Assembly: GCA_014843695.1 (NCBI GenBank)
Contig: CM026390.1
Coordinates: forward strand, 94,597,009-94,661,008
Origin: Archivesica marissinica
Lineage: Eukaryota > Mollusca > Bivalvia > Venerida > Vesicomyidae
Length of the DNA: 64,000 bases
Direction: 5' to 3'
This document shows, one piece after another, positions 17,808-32,800 of the stretch. The position numbers and the translations under genes were made by a program. How positions within the stretch are numbered: position 1 is the stretch's first letter; each line of letters begins with the position of its first letter. Under the pieces are notes generated by a model, which worked only from the letters and a program-made list of their open reading frames with translations, searched no databases and was not told the origin of the DNA.

Positions 17808-20800
17808 CTGAAACAGTGAAGCGCAATCGTATATAGGTGACCTCAAATAAGACTATATCTACTGTATGTTATTTATATCTGGTCAGTTTCTAGAAGTTTT
17901 GTCGATGCAAGAATATTGTTAATACTATTTATCGTCGACATGTAAGCATTGATATCATACAGATAACACTGTTTTGCATAGAGACATCATGAACATTTAG
18001 TGACATCATGAACATTTAGTGACATCATGAACATTTAGTGACGTCATGAACATTTAGTGACGTCATGAACATTTAGTGACATCATGAACAACATTTAGTG
18101 ACGTCATGAACATTTAGAGACATCATGAACATTTAGTGACATCATGAACATTTAGTGACATCATGAACATTTAGTGACGTCATGAACATTTAGTGACATC
18201 ATGACCAACATTTAGTGACATCATGAACATTTAGTGACATCCTGAACATTTAGTGACATCATGAACATTTAGTGACGTCATGAACATTTAGAGACATCAT
18301 GAACATTTAGTGACATCATGAACATTTAGTGACATCATGAACATTTAGTGAACATTTAGTGACATCATGAACAACATTTAGTGACATCATGCACATTTAG
18401 TGACATCATGAACAACATTTAGTGACATCATGCACATTTAGTGACATCATGCACATTTAGTGACATCATGCACATTTAGTGACATCATGCACATTTAGTG
18501 ACATCATGAACAACATTTAGTGACATCATGAACAACATTTAGTGACACCATGAACATTTAGTGACATCATGAACAACATTTAGTGACATCATGAACAACA
18601 TTTAGTGACATCATGAACATTTAGTGACATCATGAACAACATTTAGTGACACCATGAACAACATTTAGTGACATCATGAACATTTAATGACATCATGAAC
18701 ATTTAGTGACGTCATGAACATTTAGTGACATCATGACCAACATTTAGTGACATCATGAACATTTAGTGACATCATGAACATTTAGTGACATCATGAACAT
18801 TTAGTGACGTCATGAACATTTAGAGACAACATGAACATTTAGTGACATCATGAACATTTAGTGACATCATGAACATTTAGTGACATCATGAACATTTAGT
18901 GACGTCATGCACATTTAGTGACATCATGAACAACATTTAGTGACATCATGAACATTTAGTGACATCATGCACATTTAGTGACATCATGCACATTTAGTGA
19001 CATCATGCACATTTAGTGACCATGAACATTTAGTGACGTCATGAACATTTAGTGACATCATGAACAACATTTAGTGACATCATGAACATTTAGTGACTCA
19101 TGAACATTTAGTGACATCATGAACAACATTTAGTGACATCATGAACATTTAGTGACATCATGAACATTTAGTGACATCATGAACAACATTTAGTGACATC
19201 ATGAACATTTAGTGACATCATGCACATTTAGTGACATCATGAACATTTAGTGACATCATGAACAACATTTAGTGACATCATGAACAACATTTAGTGACAT
19301 CATGAACAACATTTAGTGACATCATGAACAACATTTAGTGACATCATGAACAATTAGTGACATCATGAACATTTAGTGACATCATGAACAACATTTAGTG
19401 ACATCATGAACAACATTTAGTGACATCATGAACAACATTTTAGTGACATCATGAACAACATTTAGTGACATCATGAACAACATTTAGTGACATCATGAAC
19501 AACATTTAGTGACATCATGAACATTTGTGCCGATGCTTACCACCAAAATGAACGTTATTGTGCGCAAAAATATGATTAAAACAAAGATACAACAATTTTC
19601 TAATTTACGATGTCTGCATTTTGGGTAAAGGGAAAGGTGACTGTTTCATGGATGTGGCTGTTGATGAGAGGTTATAGGTGGATGTTGCCGAGGTGTGGTA
19701 GTTAATGGAGGTGGCTGTTGATGAGAGGTTATAGGTGGATGTTGCCGAGGTGTTGTAAGTGGTAGTTAATGGAGTGGCTGTTGATGAGAGGTTATAGGTG
19801 GATGTTGCCGAGATGTTGTAGGTGGTAGTTAATGGAGGTGGCTGTTGATGAGAGGTTATAGGTGGATGTTGCCGAGATGTTGTAGGTGGTAGTTAATGGA
19901 GGTGGCTGTTGATGAGAGGTTATAGGTGGATGTTGCCGAGATGTGGTAGTTAATGGATGTGGCTGTTGATGAGAGGTTATAGGTGGTAATTAATGGAGGT
20001 GGCTGTTGATGAGAGGTTATAGGTGGATGTTGGCGAGATGTGGTAGTTAATGGAGGTGGCTGTTGAGAGGTTATAGGTGGATGTTGCCGAGGTGTTGTAG
20101 GTGGTAGTTAATGGAGGTGGCTGTTGATGAGAGGTTATAGGTGGATGTTGCCGAGGTGTTGTAGGTGGTAGTTAATGGAGGTGGCTGTTGATGAGAGGTT
20201 ATAGGTAGATGTTGCCGAGATGTTGTAGGTGGTAGTTAATGGAGGTGGCTGTTGATGAGAGGTTATAGGTGGATGTTGCCGAGGTGTTGTAGGTGGTAGT
20301 TAATGGATGTGGCTGTTGAGAGGTTATAGGTGGATGTTGCCGAGGTGTTGTAGGTGGTAGTTAATGGAGGTGGCTGTTGATGAGAGGTTATAGGTGGATG
20401 TTGCTGAGATGTTGTAGGTGGTAGTTAATTGAGGTGGCTGTTGATGAGAGGTTATAGGTGGATGTTGCTGAGATGTTGTAGGTGGTAGTTAATGGAGGTT
20501 GCTGTTGATGAGAGGTTATAGGTGGATGTTGCTGAGAGGTTGTAGGTGGTAGTTAATGGAGGTGGCTGTTGATGAGAGGTTATAGGTGGATGTTGTCGAG
20601 AGGTTGTAGGTGGTAGTTAATGGAGGTGGCTGTTGAAAGATGGTTATTGAGAACTACCTATGCAGTCTATCACTTCTGTTGATGTTTTCTTCCTGCAACA
20701 GCCTTTACACAGATAGAAATCACACTTCTGTCCCTGCAATAGTAGCATACTGACATATATATCACACTTCTGGCCTTGCAATAGTAGCATACTGACATAT

Positions 20801-23800
20801 ATATCACACTTCTGTCCTGCAATATTAGCATACTGACATATATATCACACTTCTGTCCCTGCAATAGTAGCATACTGACATATATATCACACGCTGCCCC
20901 TGCAATAGTAGCATACTGACATATATATCACACTTCTGTCCTGCAATAGTAGCATACTGACATATATATCACACTTCTGTCCTGCAATAGTAGCATACTG
21001 ACATATATATCACACTTCTGCCCTGCAATAGTAGCATACTGACATATATATCACACTTCTGTCCTGCAATAGTAGCATACTGACATATATATCACACTTC
21101 TGTCCTGCAATAGTAGCATACTGACATATATATCACACTTCTGTCCTGCAATAGTAGCATACTGACATATATATCACACTTCTGCCCTGCAATAGTAGCA
21201 TACTGACATATATATCACACTTTTGTCCTGCAATAGTAGCATACTGACATATATATCACACTTCTGGTCCTGCAATAGTAGCATACTGACATATATATCA
21301 CACTTCTGCCCCTGCAATAGTAGCATACTGACATATATATCACACTTCTGGTTCTGCAATAGTGGTCAGTGCCCCCCTTGTCAGATAAAGTCGGATTTAT
21401 TCCAAAATGTGAATAGGTCCTATTAGTTAGAATCCTTTGTTTTTACTGTTGTTTCCTAACCAGATGTTGCGGTATGATAAATGTGATTTTATCAAAATCG
21501 CGTTAATTAACTGATACCATTCTTTTACAAATAACTACCCATTGCATATACTGTAGGAGATATATAACAGTAACTGACCGATGTCTCTCAGTGTGTACAG
21601 ACGGATATGTAGTCCAGTGGTAACACGCTGGACTGGTAATCAAGGGATCGCAGGTTCGATCCCCCGTCTGACCCTAATAAAACTAACAGTCTTTAAGATG
21701 GGACGTTAAACCGAGGTCTTGTGTCGGTGCTTTACACCGTGCACGTAAAAGAACCAGAGGAGATTCTGGAATGGGTCTCTGTCTGTATCATGCACTATCC
21801 TCCAAAATAACTAATCTCTTCAGGAGGCGTCGCTCATATGGGCAACCGGTAGCGACGATAAATAAACGTAAAACGTATAGCATGTAACTAGGATTGAAAG
21901 ATCTGATACCGATAACATATCCATTTTTGTATTTTGACTCAACTGTACCAATCAATAAGAAAAGATTCATATATTGGCTTCACCAAAAAAGATTCATACC
22001 CTTGGGTTATTGCACTGCTGGTCTGCGCAAATTTCATGCTTTATTTTTTTCTTTCCATCAAAGTTTTTGTTCGGGTTACGAAGACGTTTCTTGACTTTTT
22101 TCCTGGACATTCCTTTTTGTATGACGAGGTGTTCAATGGTAGCTGGTCTAGTTAACAGCTCACGCTTTGCTCTGTTACGCTCTTCCTCTTCAGGGCTAAA
22201 TATTTTGAATTATACAAAGTCTGTTGTAAAATTTATATGCATAACTACCGTAACTAACAAACTATGTAAAATTGATGAAATATAATAAATTATAGTGCCA
22301 CGTAATAGAAAAGTAAAAATATAAACTTTATTTATTTTACAATGATTGCGCCGAAATGGCTATCACCGTACCATCTCACATACTTCCCGGTCCGAGGATC
22401 GAACCCGGGTTGCATTGGTGAGAAGCGAGCGGGCTAACCACTGCGCTAATCGGACAGCCAAACGGTATACAGACTAACAGTATATTCTGTACACAAAATG
22501 TACAAATCATTCATTTAAACATCTAAATACAAATTTAGGACTTATACGATTAATAGAAATGTAAAATGTATGGGTGTTTACCTGGGTCTCTGATACGGTT
22601 GACAGAACCAGTATGGTAGAGGTAGTTCTCCAAACAGACCCTCACGAGCGTTGAAACTTTTATCTTCCATTTCCGTCTGTAGTACAGTAAATGTTAGAGA
22701 TGAGCTAAATAATGAAGAATCCAACCAGCCACAATACTGTACTATACAGGACCCTGCCACAATACAGGTCCCACCATAGAACAACATCCCAGGCACACAA
22801 CCAACACCCAGGCTAACAACCATTACCTGAGTACACAACAACCACCTGATCACACAACCATTATCTGAGCACACATTCACCACCCAAACACACAACCAGC
22901 ACCTGATTACACAACCATTATCAGAGCACACAACCACCACCCAACCAGCACCTGATCACACAACCATTACCCGAGTACTGAGCATGCAACCATCACCAGT
23001 GCACACAACCATTACCCGAGTACTGAGCATGCAACCATCACCAGTGCACACAACCATTACCTGAATGCCGAGCATGCAACCATCACCAGTGCACACAACC
23101 ATTACCCGAGTACTGAGTATGCTACCATCACCAGTGCACACAACCATTACCCGAGTACTGAGCATGCAACCATCACCAGTGCACACAACCATTACCCGAG
23201 TACTGAGCATGCAAACCATTACCCGAGTACCGAGCATGCAACCATCACCAGTGCACACAACCATTACCCAAGTACCGAGCATGCAACCATCACCAGTGCA
23301 CACAACCATTACCCGAGTACTGAGTATGCACCATCACCAGTGCACACAACCATTACCCGAGTACTGAGCATGCAACCATCACCAGTGCACACAACCATTA
23401 CCCGAGTACCGAGCATGCAACCATCACCAGTGCACACAACCATTACCCGAGTACCGAGCATGCAACCATCACCAGTGCACACAACCATTACCCGAGTACC
23501 GAGCATGCAACCATCACCAGTGCACACAACCATTACCCGAGTACCGAGCATGCAACCATCACCAGTGCACACAACCATTACCCGAGTACCGAGCATGCAA
23601 CCATCACCAGTGCACACAACCATTACCCGAATGCCGAGCATGCTACCATCACCAGTGCACACAACCATTACCCGAGTACCGAGCATGCAACAATCACCAG
23701 TGCACACAACCATTACCCGAGTACTGAGCATGCAACCATCACCAGTGCACACAACCATTACCTGAATGCCGAGCATGTAACCATCGCCAGTGCACACAAC

Positions 23801-26800
23801 CATTACCCGAGTACCGAGCATGCAACCATCACCAGTGCACACAACCATTACCCGAGTACTGAGCATGCAACCATCACCAGTGCACACAACCATTACCAGA
23901 GTACCGAGCATGCAACCATCACCAGTGCACACAACCATTACCCGAGTACCGAGCATGCAACCATCACCAGTGCACACAACCATTACCCGAATGCCGAGCA
24001 TGCAACCATCACCAGTGCACACAACCATTACCCGAGTACGAGCATGCACCATCACCAGTGCACACAACCATTACCCGAGTACTGAGCATGCAACCATCAC
24101 CAGTGCACACAACCATTACCCGAGTACTGAGCATGCAACCATCACCAGTGCACACAACCATTACCCGAGTACCGAGCATGCAACCATCACCAGTGCACAC
24201 AACCATTACCCAGGTACCGAGCATGCAACCATCACCAGTGCACACAACCATTACCCGAGTACTGAGTATGCTACCATCACCAGTGCACACAACCATTACC
24301 CGAGTGCTGAGCATGCAACCATCACCAGTGCACACAACCATTACCCGAGTACCGAGCATGCTACCATCACCAGTGCACACAACCATTACCCGAGTACCGA
24401 GCATGCAACAATCACCAGTGCACACAACCATTACCCGAGTACTGAGCATGCAACCATCACCAGTGCACACAACCATTACCCGAGTACCGAGCATGCAACC
24501 ACACCAGTGCACACAACCATTACCCGGGTACCGCGCATGCAACCAACACCAGTGCACAACCATTACCCGAGTACCGAGCATGCAACCATCACCAGTGCAC
24601 ACAACCATTACCAGAATGCCGAGCATGCAACCATCACCAGTGCACACAACCATTACCCGAGTACAGAGCATGCAACCATCACCAGTGCACACAACCATTA
24701 CCAGAATGCCGAGCATGCAACCATCACCAGTGCACACAACCATTACCCGAGTACTGAGCATGCAACCATCACCAGTGCACACAACCATTACCCGAGTACT
24801 GAGCATGCAACCATCACCAGTGCACACAACCATTACCCGAGTACTGAGCATGCAACCATCACCAGTGCACACAACCATTTCCCAAGCGAGCATGCAACAA
24901 CACCAGTGCACACAACCATTACCCGAGTGCCGAGCATGCAACCCACCAGTGCACACAACCATTACCCGAGTACTGAGCATGCAACCATCACCAGTGCACA
25001 CAACCATTACCCGAGTACCGAGCATGCAACCATCACCAGTGCACACAACCATTACCCAGGTACCGAGCATGCAACCATCACCAGTGCACACAACCATTAC
25101 CCGAGTACTGAGCATGCAACCATCACCAGTGCACACAACCATTACCCGAGTACCGAGCATGCAACCATCACCAGTGCACACAACCATTACCCGAGTGCCT
25201 GAGCATGCAACCATCACCAGTGCACACAACCATTACCCGAGTACCGAGCATGCAACCATCACCAGTGCACACAACCATTACCCGAGTACCGAGCATGCAA
25301 CAATCACCAGTGCACACAACCATTACCCGAGTACTGAGCATGCACCATCACCAGTGCACACAACCATTACCCGAGTACCGAGCATGCAACCAACACCAGA
25401 CGGTACCGAGCATGCAACCAACACCAGTGCACACAACCATTACCCGGTACCGAGCATGCAACTCACCAGTGCACACAACCTGCCGAATGTCGAGCATGCA
25501 ACCATCACCAGTGCACACAACCATTACCCGAGTACCGAGCATGCAACCATCACCAGTGCACACAACCATTACCCGAATGCCGAGCATGCTACCATCACCA
25601 GTGCACACAACCATTACCAGAATGCCGAGCATGCTACCATCACCAGTGCACACAACCATTACCCGAGTACTGAGCATGCAACCATCACCAGTGCACACAA
25701 CCATTACCCAGTACCGAGCATGCAACCATCACCAGTGCACACAACCATTACCCGAGTACCGAGCATGCAACCATCACCAGTGCACACAACCATTACCCGA
25801 GTACCGAGCATGCAACCATCACCAGTGCACACAACCATTACCCGAGTACTGAGCATGCAACCATCGCCAGTGCACACAACCATTACCCAAGTACTGAGCA
25901 TGCAACCATCACCAGTGCACACAACCATTACCCGAGTACTGAGCATGCAACCAACACCAGTGCACACAACCATTACCCGAGTACTGAGCATGCTACCATC
26001 ACCAGTGCACACAACAATTACATGTAATGTAAGCAGAATTATGTTCTATAAACTTACCAAGCACCTCTGTTCCAAAATGTCAACAGCTTTCCTCAGACAT
26101 TCTGATGATTTAGCTACACCAACCATATCCCGTACATCTGGATGCAGGTGCAGACTGAAACAGATAAATGGAACAGATAGTCAATGAGAGACATTATTCG
26201 TTTTTCTATTACCTGCCTTGATGGATAAAGTCAGATTTATCCCTAAATGTATATTGGTCCTTTTAGTTGGAATCCTTTGTTTTTACTGTTATCGTCTAAA
26301 CAGATGTTGCGTTAGAATATATGTAATTTTATCAAAATCGTGTTAATTAATTGAACCAATTTTTACAGTAAGGTATCCATTGGACATGCTAAATGATATC
26401 TGTCGAGACTTAATAATTTCATAATTATAAGATGCGAATACGGATAAGAATGGAAAACATGTTGTGCAAAAGGAAACAACGATAAAAACAGAGGAAACCA
26501 ATTAAGAGGACCAATATACTATTAGGAGTATTCAGGGGCAGTAACTGACTAATGTTTCTCATAGATGTCACCATTTAAGGAATGAATCGCTGGCTAATAA
26601 TATCCATCTTGGTATGAAATACATTGTTTAAAGTGTGTGGAGGCCGAGGCATTACCCTGATGGGAATTATTAACCTGCGATTCATTACTTATATATTTAC
26701 ATTCATTATTCTTTTCAATGACATATAGAACAATATAGCACAAATTGCAATTCAAATGTATTTAGTCCAGATTTGCGACTTACCGTGTGCTGGACCTGGT

Positions 26801-29800
26801 AAATAGATCATCCTTTGAATAAACTGTAAAACATTCCAACATAGAACAATCATTCCGAGATCATCAGTCCAGCACAGAGCAATAATTCGGAGATCATCAG
26901 TCCAGCACAGAGCAATCATTCGGAGATCATCAGTCCAGCACAGAGCAATCATTCGGAGATCATCAGTCCAGCACAGAGCAATCATTCCGAGATCATCAGT
27001 CCAGCACAGAGCAATCATTCCGAGATCATCAGTCCAGCACAGAGCAATAATTCCGAGATCATCAGTCCAGCACAGAGCAATCATTCCGAGATCATCAGTC
27101 CAGCACAGAGCAATCATTCCGAGATCATCAGTCCAGCACAGAGCAATAATTCCGAGATCATCAGTCCAGCACAGAGCAATCATTCCGAGATCATCAGTCC
27201 AGCACAGAGCAATCATTCCGAGATCATCAGTCCAGCACAGAGCAATAATTCTGACATTTATCACCTGAGCAGTTCAACATAGTGCAATCCATGGTGTTAT
27301 TATTATGTTATATTTCGGGTTTTACGCCTGCATCAGCACCATTTCGGGCTATATCGCCGGCGGGCAGTTTACTTAACAACACCTTTCCTGGGCAGGCTCC
27401 AGCGGTTAACCAGTACTTGGGTGCACCAACCTCCGTAAGAAACTGCCAACTTTTTCATATAAATGAGACACGGTCTGAGCGGGGCTCGAACCCGTGACCA
27501 TCAGTGATGATAGGTTACAGTCGTATACAAGTCAGCGATCTTAACCACTCGACCACGGAGGCGGACACCATGATGCAATGTCTCACACACATGTTCACAC
27601 ACATGTTCACTAATACAAAAGAGTGGACATAATGTATTGTTTTACATACCCATGATGCAATATTTTGAACACATGTCCCCTGATATAGGACAGAGGGCAG
27701 GGATATTTATCTGCGAGATCTAGGTATTCTTCACACATCTGCCAGATTGGAGGGTTGATGCCAGCAAACAGCGCAGGGTTATGTAGACTACCCTCTGTAA
27801 CATGAACAAGACAATCACAAGAAACATTTATGCAATTCTAAATAGCCGGATGCTGCACTGACTATTTTAGTCAAATAATTAAAATGCACTTAAAATTTAT
27901 TTTATCTGACCGGATTTTTTGTCTGCCATGTTAGGCAGCAGTCTTACAGTCTCACCTGCTTGCCTTTATTTAATTTGTCATGTTTTGTATTCACATGTAC
28001 AATGAATCGAACAATAAAATATGATTAAACTAAAAAAGTCCTACAGATCTCGCTCATGTTTCTCCAATCCAATGATCACAGGTTCCAGGTCTGGTTTGTA
28101 CTAGGTTTATTGCCTGTGTTGAGCATTTCATTACTTATTGTATATAGGTTATGTTGTATGGAAACCAGCATCATGTGCAGGAAAATACAAGGTGAATCGT
28201 TAGAATAGTATCCATGGTATTAAACTCAACAAGCGTATTCGATGAATTGATATTCCCCCGCCGAATAGGGTCCCCCGCCCTAGGAATATCACAAGCCGCT
28301 CATTGACTCTTGACTTTCAAAGTCTAGTGAATGCCCTGCAGCTTTCTTCATACAATAGTTCCTATGTACAGTATATCCTGCAAACCTCGACTAAATACGG
28401 TTTCACTATTTGCAGTTATTGAAGTCTCCCCACTTCTCCCTCAATGTTCTCACTTCTCCCTAAATCATCTGGAGGGAGTAATGACATCTTAATCCTTTGC
28501 ACGCTAGCAGCAAATAAAATCACCTTTGCAAACAGTATAGAGCCAGATTAGACGGAACAGATTGTTCCGTCTGATCAGGCTCTATGTTGTTTGCTGTTTG
28601 GATAGTGGAGCTAAAACACTTGGCTGAATAGCAAACAACATAGATCCTGATAAGACGCGGTGCTACACCGCAGCTGATCTGGATCTATGTTGTTTGCAAA
28701 TGTGATTTTATTTACTCGGCATGCAAAGGGCTAACATAGTTTGGAAAAATGTCAAGTTCTAACTTGAATGGTGGGCCTAGTTGTATACTGGGCCTAGTTG
28801 TATACTGGGCCTAGTTGTATACTGGGTCTAGTTGTATACTGGGTCTAGTTGTATACTGGGCCTAGTTGTATACTGGGTCTAGTTGTATACTGGGCCTAGT
28901 TGTATACTGGAGCCTAGTTGTATACTGGAGCCTAGTTGTAGACTGGAGCTGGTTGTAGACTGGAGCCTAGTTGTAGACTGGAGCTGGTTGTAGACTGGAG
29001 CTGGTTGTAGACTGGAGCCTAGTTGTAGACTGGAGCCTAGTTGTATACTGGAGCCTAGTTGTATACTGGAGCCTAGTTGTATACTGGAGCCTAGTTGTAT
29101 ACTGGGCCTAGTTGTATACTGGAGCCTAGTTGTAGACTGGAGCCTAGTTGTAGACTGGAGCTGGATGTAGACTGGAGCCGAGTTGTAGACTGGAGCCTAG
29201 TTGTATACTGGGCCTAGTTGTATACTGGAGCCTAGTTGTATACTGGAGCCTAGTTGTATACTGGGCCTAGTTGTAGACTGGGCCTAGTTGTATACTGGAG
29301 CTGGATGTAGACTGGAGCCTAGTTGTAGACTGGAGCCTAGTTGTATACTGGGCCTAGTTGTATACTGGAGCCTAGTTGTATACTGGAGCCTAGTTGTATA
29401 CTGGGCCTAGTTGTATACTGGAGCTGGATGTAGACTGGAGCTGGTTGTAGACTGGAGCTGGATGTAGACTGGGCCTAGTTGTAGACTGGAGCTGGATGTA
29501 GACTGGAGCTGGATGTAGACTGGAGCCTAGTTGTATACTGGAGCCTAGTTGTAGACTGGGCCTAGTTGTATACTGGAGCTGGTTGTAGACTGGAGCTGGA
29601 TGTAGACTGGAGCTGGTTGTAGACTGGAGCTGGATGTAGACTGGAGCCTAGTTGTATACTGGGCCTAGTTGTAGACTGGAGCTGGATGTAGACTGGAGCC
29701 TAGTTGTAGACTGGAGCCTAGTTGTATACTGGGCCTAGTTGTATACTGGAGCCTAGTTGTATACTGGGCCTAGTTGTAGACTGGGCCTAGTTGTATACTG

Positions 29801-32800
29801 GAGCTGGATGTAGACTGGAGCCTAGTTGTAGACTGGAGCCTAGTTGTATACTGGGCCTAGTTGTATACTGGAGCCTAGTTGTATACTGGAGCCTAGTTGT
29901 ATACTGGAGCCTAGTTGTATACTGGAGCCTAGTTGTAGACTGGAGCCTAGTTGTATACTGGGCCTAGTTGTATACTGGAGCTGGATGTAGACTGGAGCTG
30001 GTTGTAGACTGGAGCTGGTTGTAGACTCGAGCTGGATGTAGACTCGAGCTGGATGTAGACTGGAGCTGGTTGTAGACTCGAGCTGGTTGTAGATTCGAGC
30101 TAGATGTAGACTGGAGCTGGTTGTAGACTTGAGCTGGTTGTAGACTCGAGCTGGTTGTAGACTCGAGCTGGTTGTAGACTCGAGCTGGTTCATGATAATA
30201 CAGACTTTTAAACTATTAAATTGCATATACAGACAAAAGGGTACCGAAGCTTCCAAGATATACCTCTACATACCAGCTGTCATAACTCCCTCCACACCCG
30301 TTTCTTCAATGCAATTCTTCACATCAGAGAGATATTGTATGTTACCATTGGAAAACACAGGCACCTTCACCGCCTCCCTGATATAATGTACAATGCAGGC
30401 ATAACACTTTTTTGTTTGTACAATAACGCCTGAAGACTTCGGAGTGATTGGTTCGCGAGTGAGCTCCATTGATAAGTCAGTACAAATATGTCAGCATAAA
30501 GGTATTAGCAGTTTTAAACATATTTATATAAAATACAGTCTGACCACCACTGTAGCAACTGCAGAAGTTTATTTATATGCTTCAAATATTGATCTCTATA
30601 TTCCAAGACCTAGATGTGAAATGTACAAGAAATCTTTAGAATACTCTGGTCCAAAGATATGGCATTGTCTACCATTGGAAATTAAGACGTCCAGATCTTT
30701 AAATATGTTAAAAACAAAATGTAAATTATGGATACAACAATTTTTTAATCGGTAGACACTAGAAAGTTATATATATAATGATTGTCATTCAATATGCTTA
30801 TGTCGTTTTGTATTTCGATAACATTACCTGATTTGTTTAAGTTACATTGTACAACATTATACATGTATATTGCATGGCGTAACTGTGTACTTTGGTTATA
30901 ATTATTGTGTATGTACATTAATGCTATAGTGTTAAGAAATTTAAGAGGGCCCTAAGGACGATTAGTTAGGAACTAATTAGGTCACTCTCTACAAATAAAG
31001 AAATCTATCTATATACAGACGGATCTGTAGTCCAGTGGTAACATGCTGGACTGGTAATCCAGGGATTGCAGGTTCGATCCCCCGTCTGACTAATAAAATT
31101 AACAATCTTTCACATGGGACGTTAAACCGAGGTCTCGTATCGGTGCGTTACACTGTGCACGTAAAAGAACCAGAGGAGACTCTGGAATGGGTCTCTGTCG
31201 GTATCATTGCACTATCCTCTAAATATCTAAAATGACTAATCTCTTCAGGAGGCGTCGCTCATATGGGCAACCGGTAGCGACGATAAATGTTTTATGCACT
31301 GAATGAGTGCAGTATTTATACCTTTAAATATGCAACAAAATTTATTACACAGCTACATACATATATAAATATAATACAAGTTCTTCACTTCTATTCGAAA
31401 CAGGATTCACCTGGGATTTAGATATAACCGTCAAATTGACCTCCATTTTGAAAACTACGCATTTGCTTTCGCCTTGTAGCTTAAAATGCAATATAACGGC
31501 GAGGCTAAGATTTGGCGGAATGGTTACTGATCGCCAACATAGCCAAAATAAAACCTCCGCAAATCTACTTATATTATATATTATTATACAGTATATATAG
31601 TATTTATATTGTCTAACGGTAACATACAGATAAAATTTTAATTTTCGTTGTGAACTTACTTAACAGCCTTGATATATTTCCAGTCAGCAAGCCCCGTGAA
31701 CCGTCCCTTCATCTCGCGTGTTCTACCGTGAACTGTTAATAACTGTAAATATAAACACGTTCACAACAACCTATTAATGATAACATTGATTGCATGATGA
31801 TAACATTGATTGCATAATGATAACATTGATTGCATAATGATAACATTGATTGCATAATGATAACATTGATTGCATGATGATAACATTGATTGCATTATGA
31901 TAACATTGATTGCATAATGATAACATTGATTGCATAATGATAACATTGAATGCATAATGATAACATTGAATGCATAATGATAATATTGAATGCATTATGA
32001 TAACATTGATTGCATAATGATAACATTGAATGCATTATGATAACATTGATTGCATAATGATAACATTGAATGCATAATGATAACATTGATTGCATTATGA
32101 TAACATTGAATGCATTATGATAACATTGATTGCATGATAACATTGATTGCATTATGATAACATTGATTGCATGATAACATTGAATGCATAATGATAACAT
32201 TGATTGCATGATGATAACATTGATTGCATTATGATAACATTGATTGCATGATGATAACATTGAATGCATTATGATAACATTGATTGCATTATGATAACAT
32301 TGATTGCATGATAACATTGATTGCATTATGATAACATTGAATGCATTATGATAACATTGAATGCATAATGATAACATTGATTGCATTATGATAACATTGA
32401 TTGTACGATGATAACATTGAAACTAAGGGGTCAAGCTCAGACATGACATTACAAAGAAAGAAGAAGCTAGCTATAGGAACGGTCACTGTCTCCCACGTGG
32501 TTGTTCACATGACATGTCACCATGACAATACAGTTCCGGAGTACCCGGAGATAACCCACCTGTCCGATCTGGCGACCACCGTACCATCTCACATACTTCC
32601 CGGTTCGATGATCAAACCCGGGTTGCATTGGTGAGAAACGAGCGAACTAACCACTGAGCTAACCTGAACAGCTTAGACCAAATATGACATTATTTATTTA
32701 CCAGATTTTGACGAAAAATGAGGAAATCCTCTAAAAAGAGGAAGATTCATAGCCCTGATATAATTGAAATATTGCTTGACATGTTTCTACAATTCTTCTG

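Noticed and set aside
17566..17826. DUS1L coding exon 8 spliced directly to the 17.8-kb exon
   Set aside because: An acceptor at CACAG|GATTC would keep the frame, but it would omit the basic region and cysteine cluster. Exons at 22000-22195 and 20658-20733 were then found that restore the expected order in phase.
20670..20873. 67-codon minus frame overlapping DUS1L coding exon 10
   Set aside because: It reads the 41-bp array and then the exon in the wrong frame ([14 protein letters not shown]). The correct frame gives the cysteine cluster.
21894..22285. Plus-strand frames of 66-103 codons around 22 kb as genes
   Set aside because: They are antisense shadows of DUS1L coding exon 9, whose minus-strand reading fits the protein and the splice phases.
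22956..26187. Frames of 100-709 codons in the 45-bp array as repeat proteins
   Set aside because: The unit length is a multiple of three, so open frames are automatic, and both strands are open. The longest runs past the array into DUS1L coding exon 7 on the wrong strand.
31017..31090. Functional tRNA-Thr gene
   Set aside because: It has an A box, B box and anticodon-like loop. However, it is followed by the same 200-bp body in at least four copies, and the acceptor stem is not convincing, so it is the head of a SINE. The same holds for the Ser-like head at 44687 and the family B heads.
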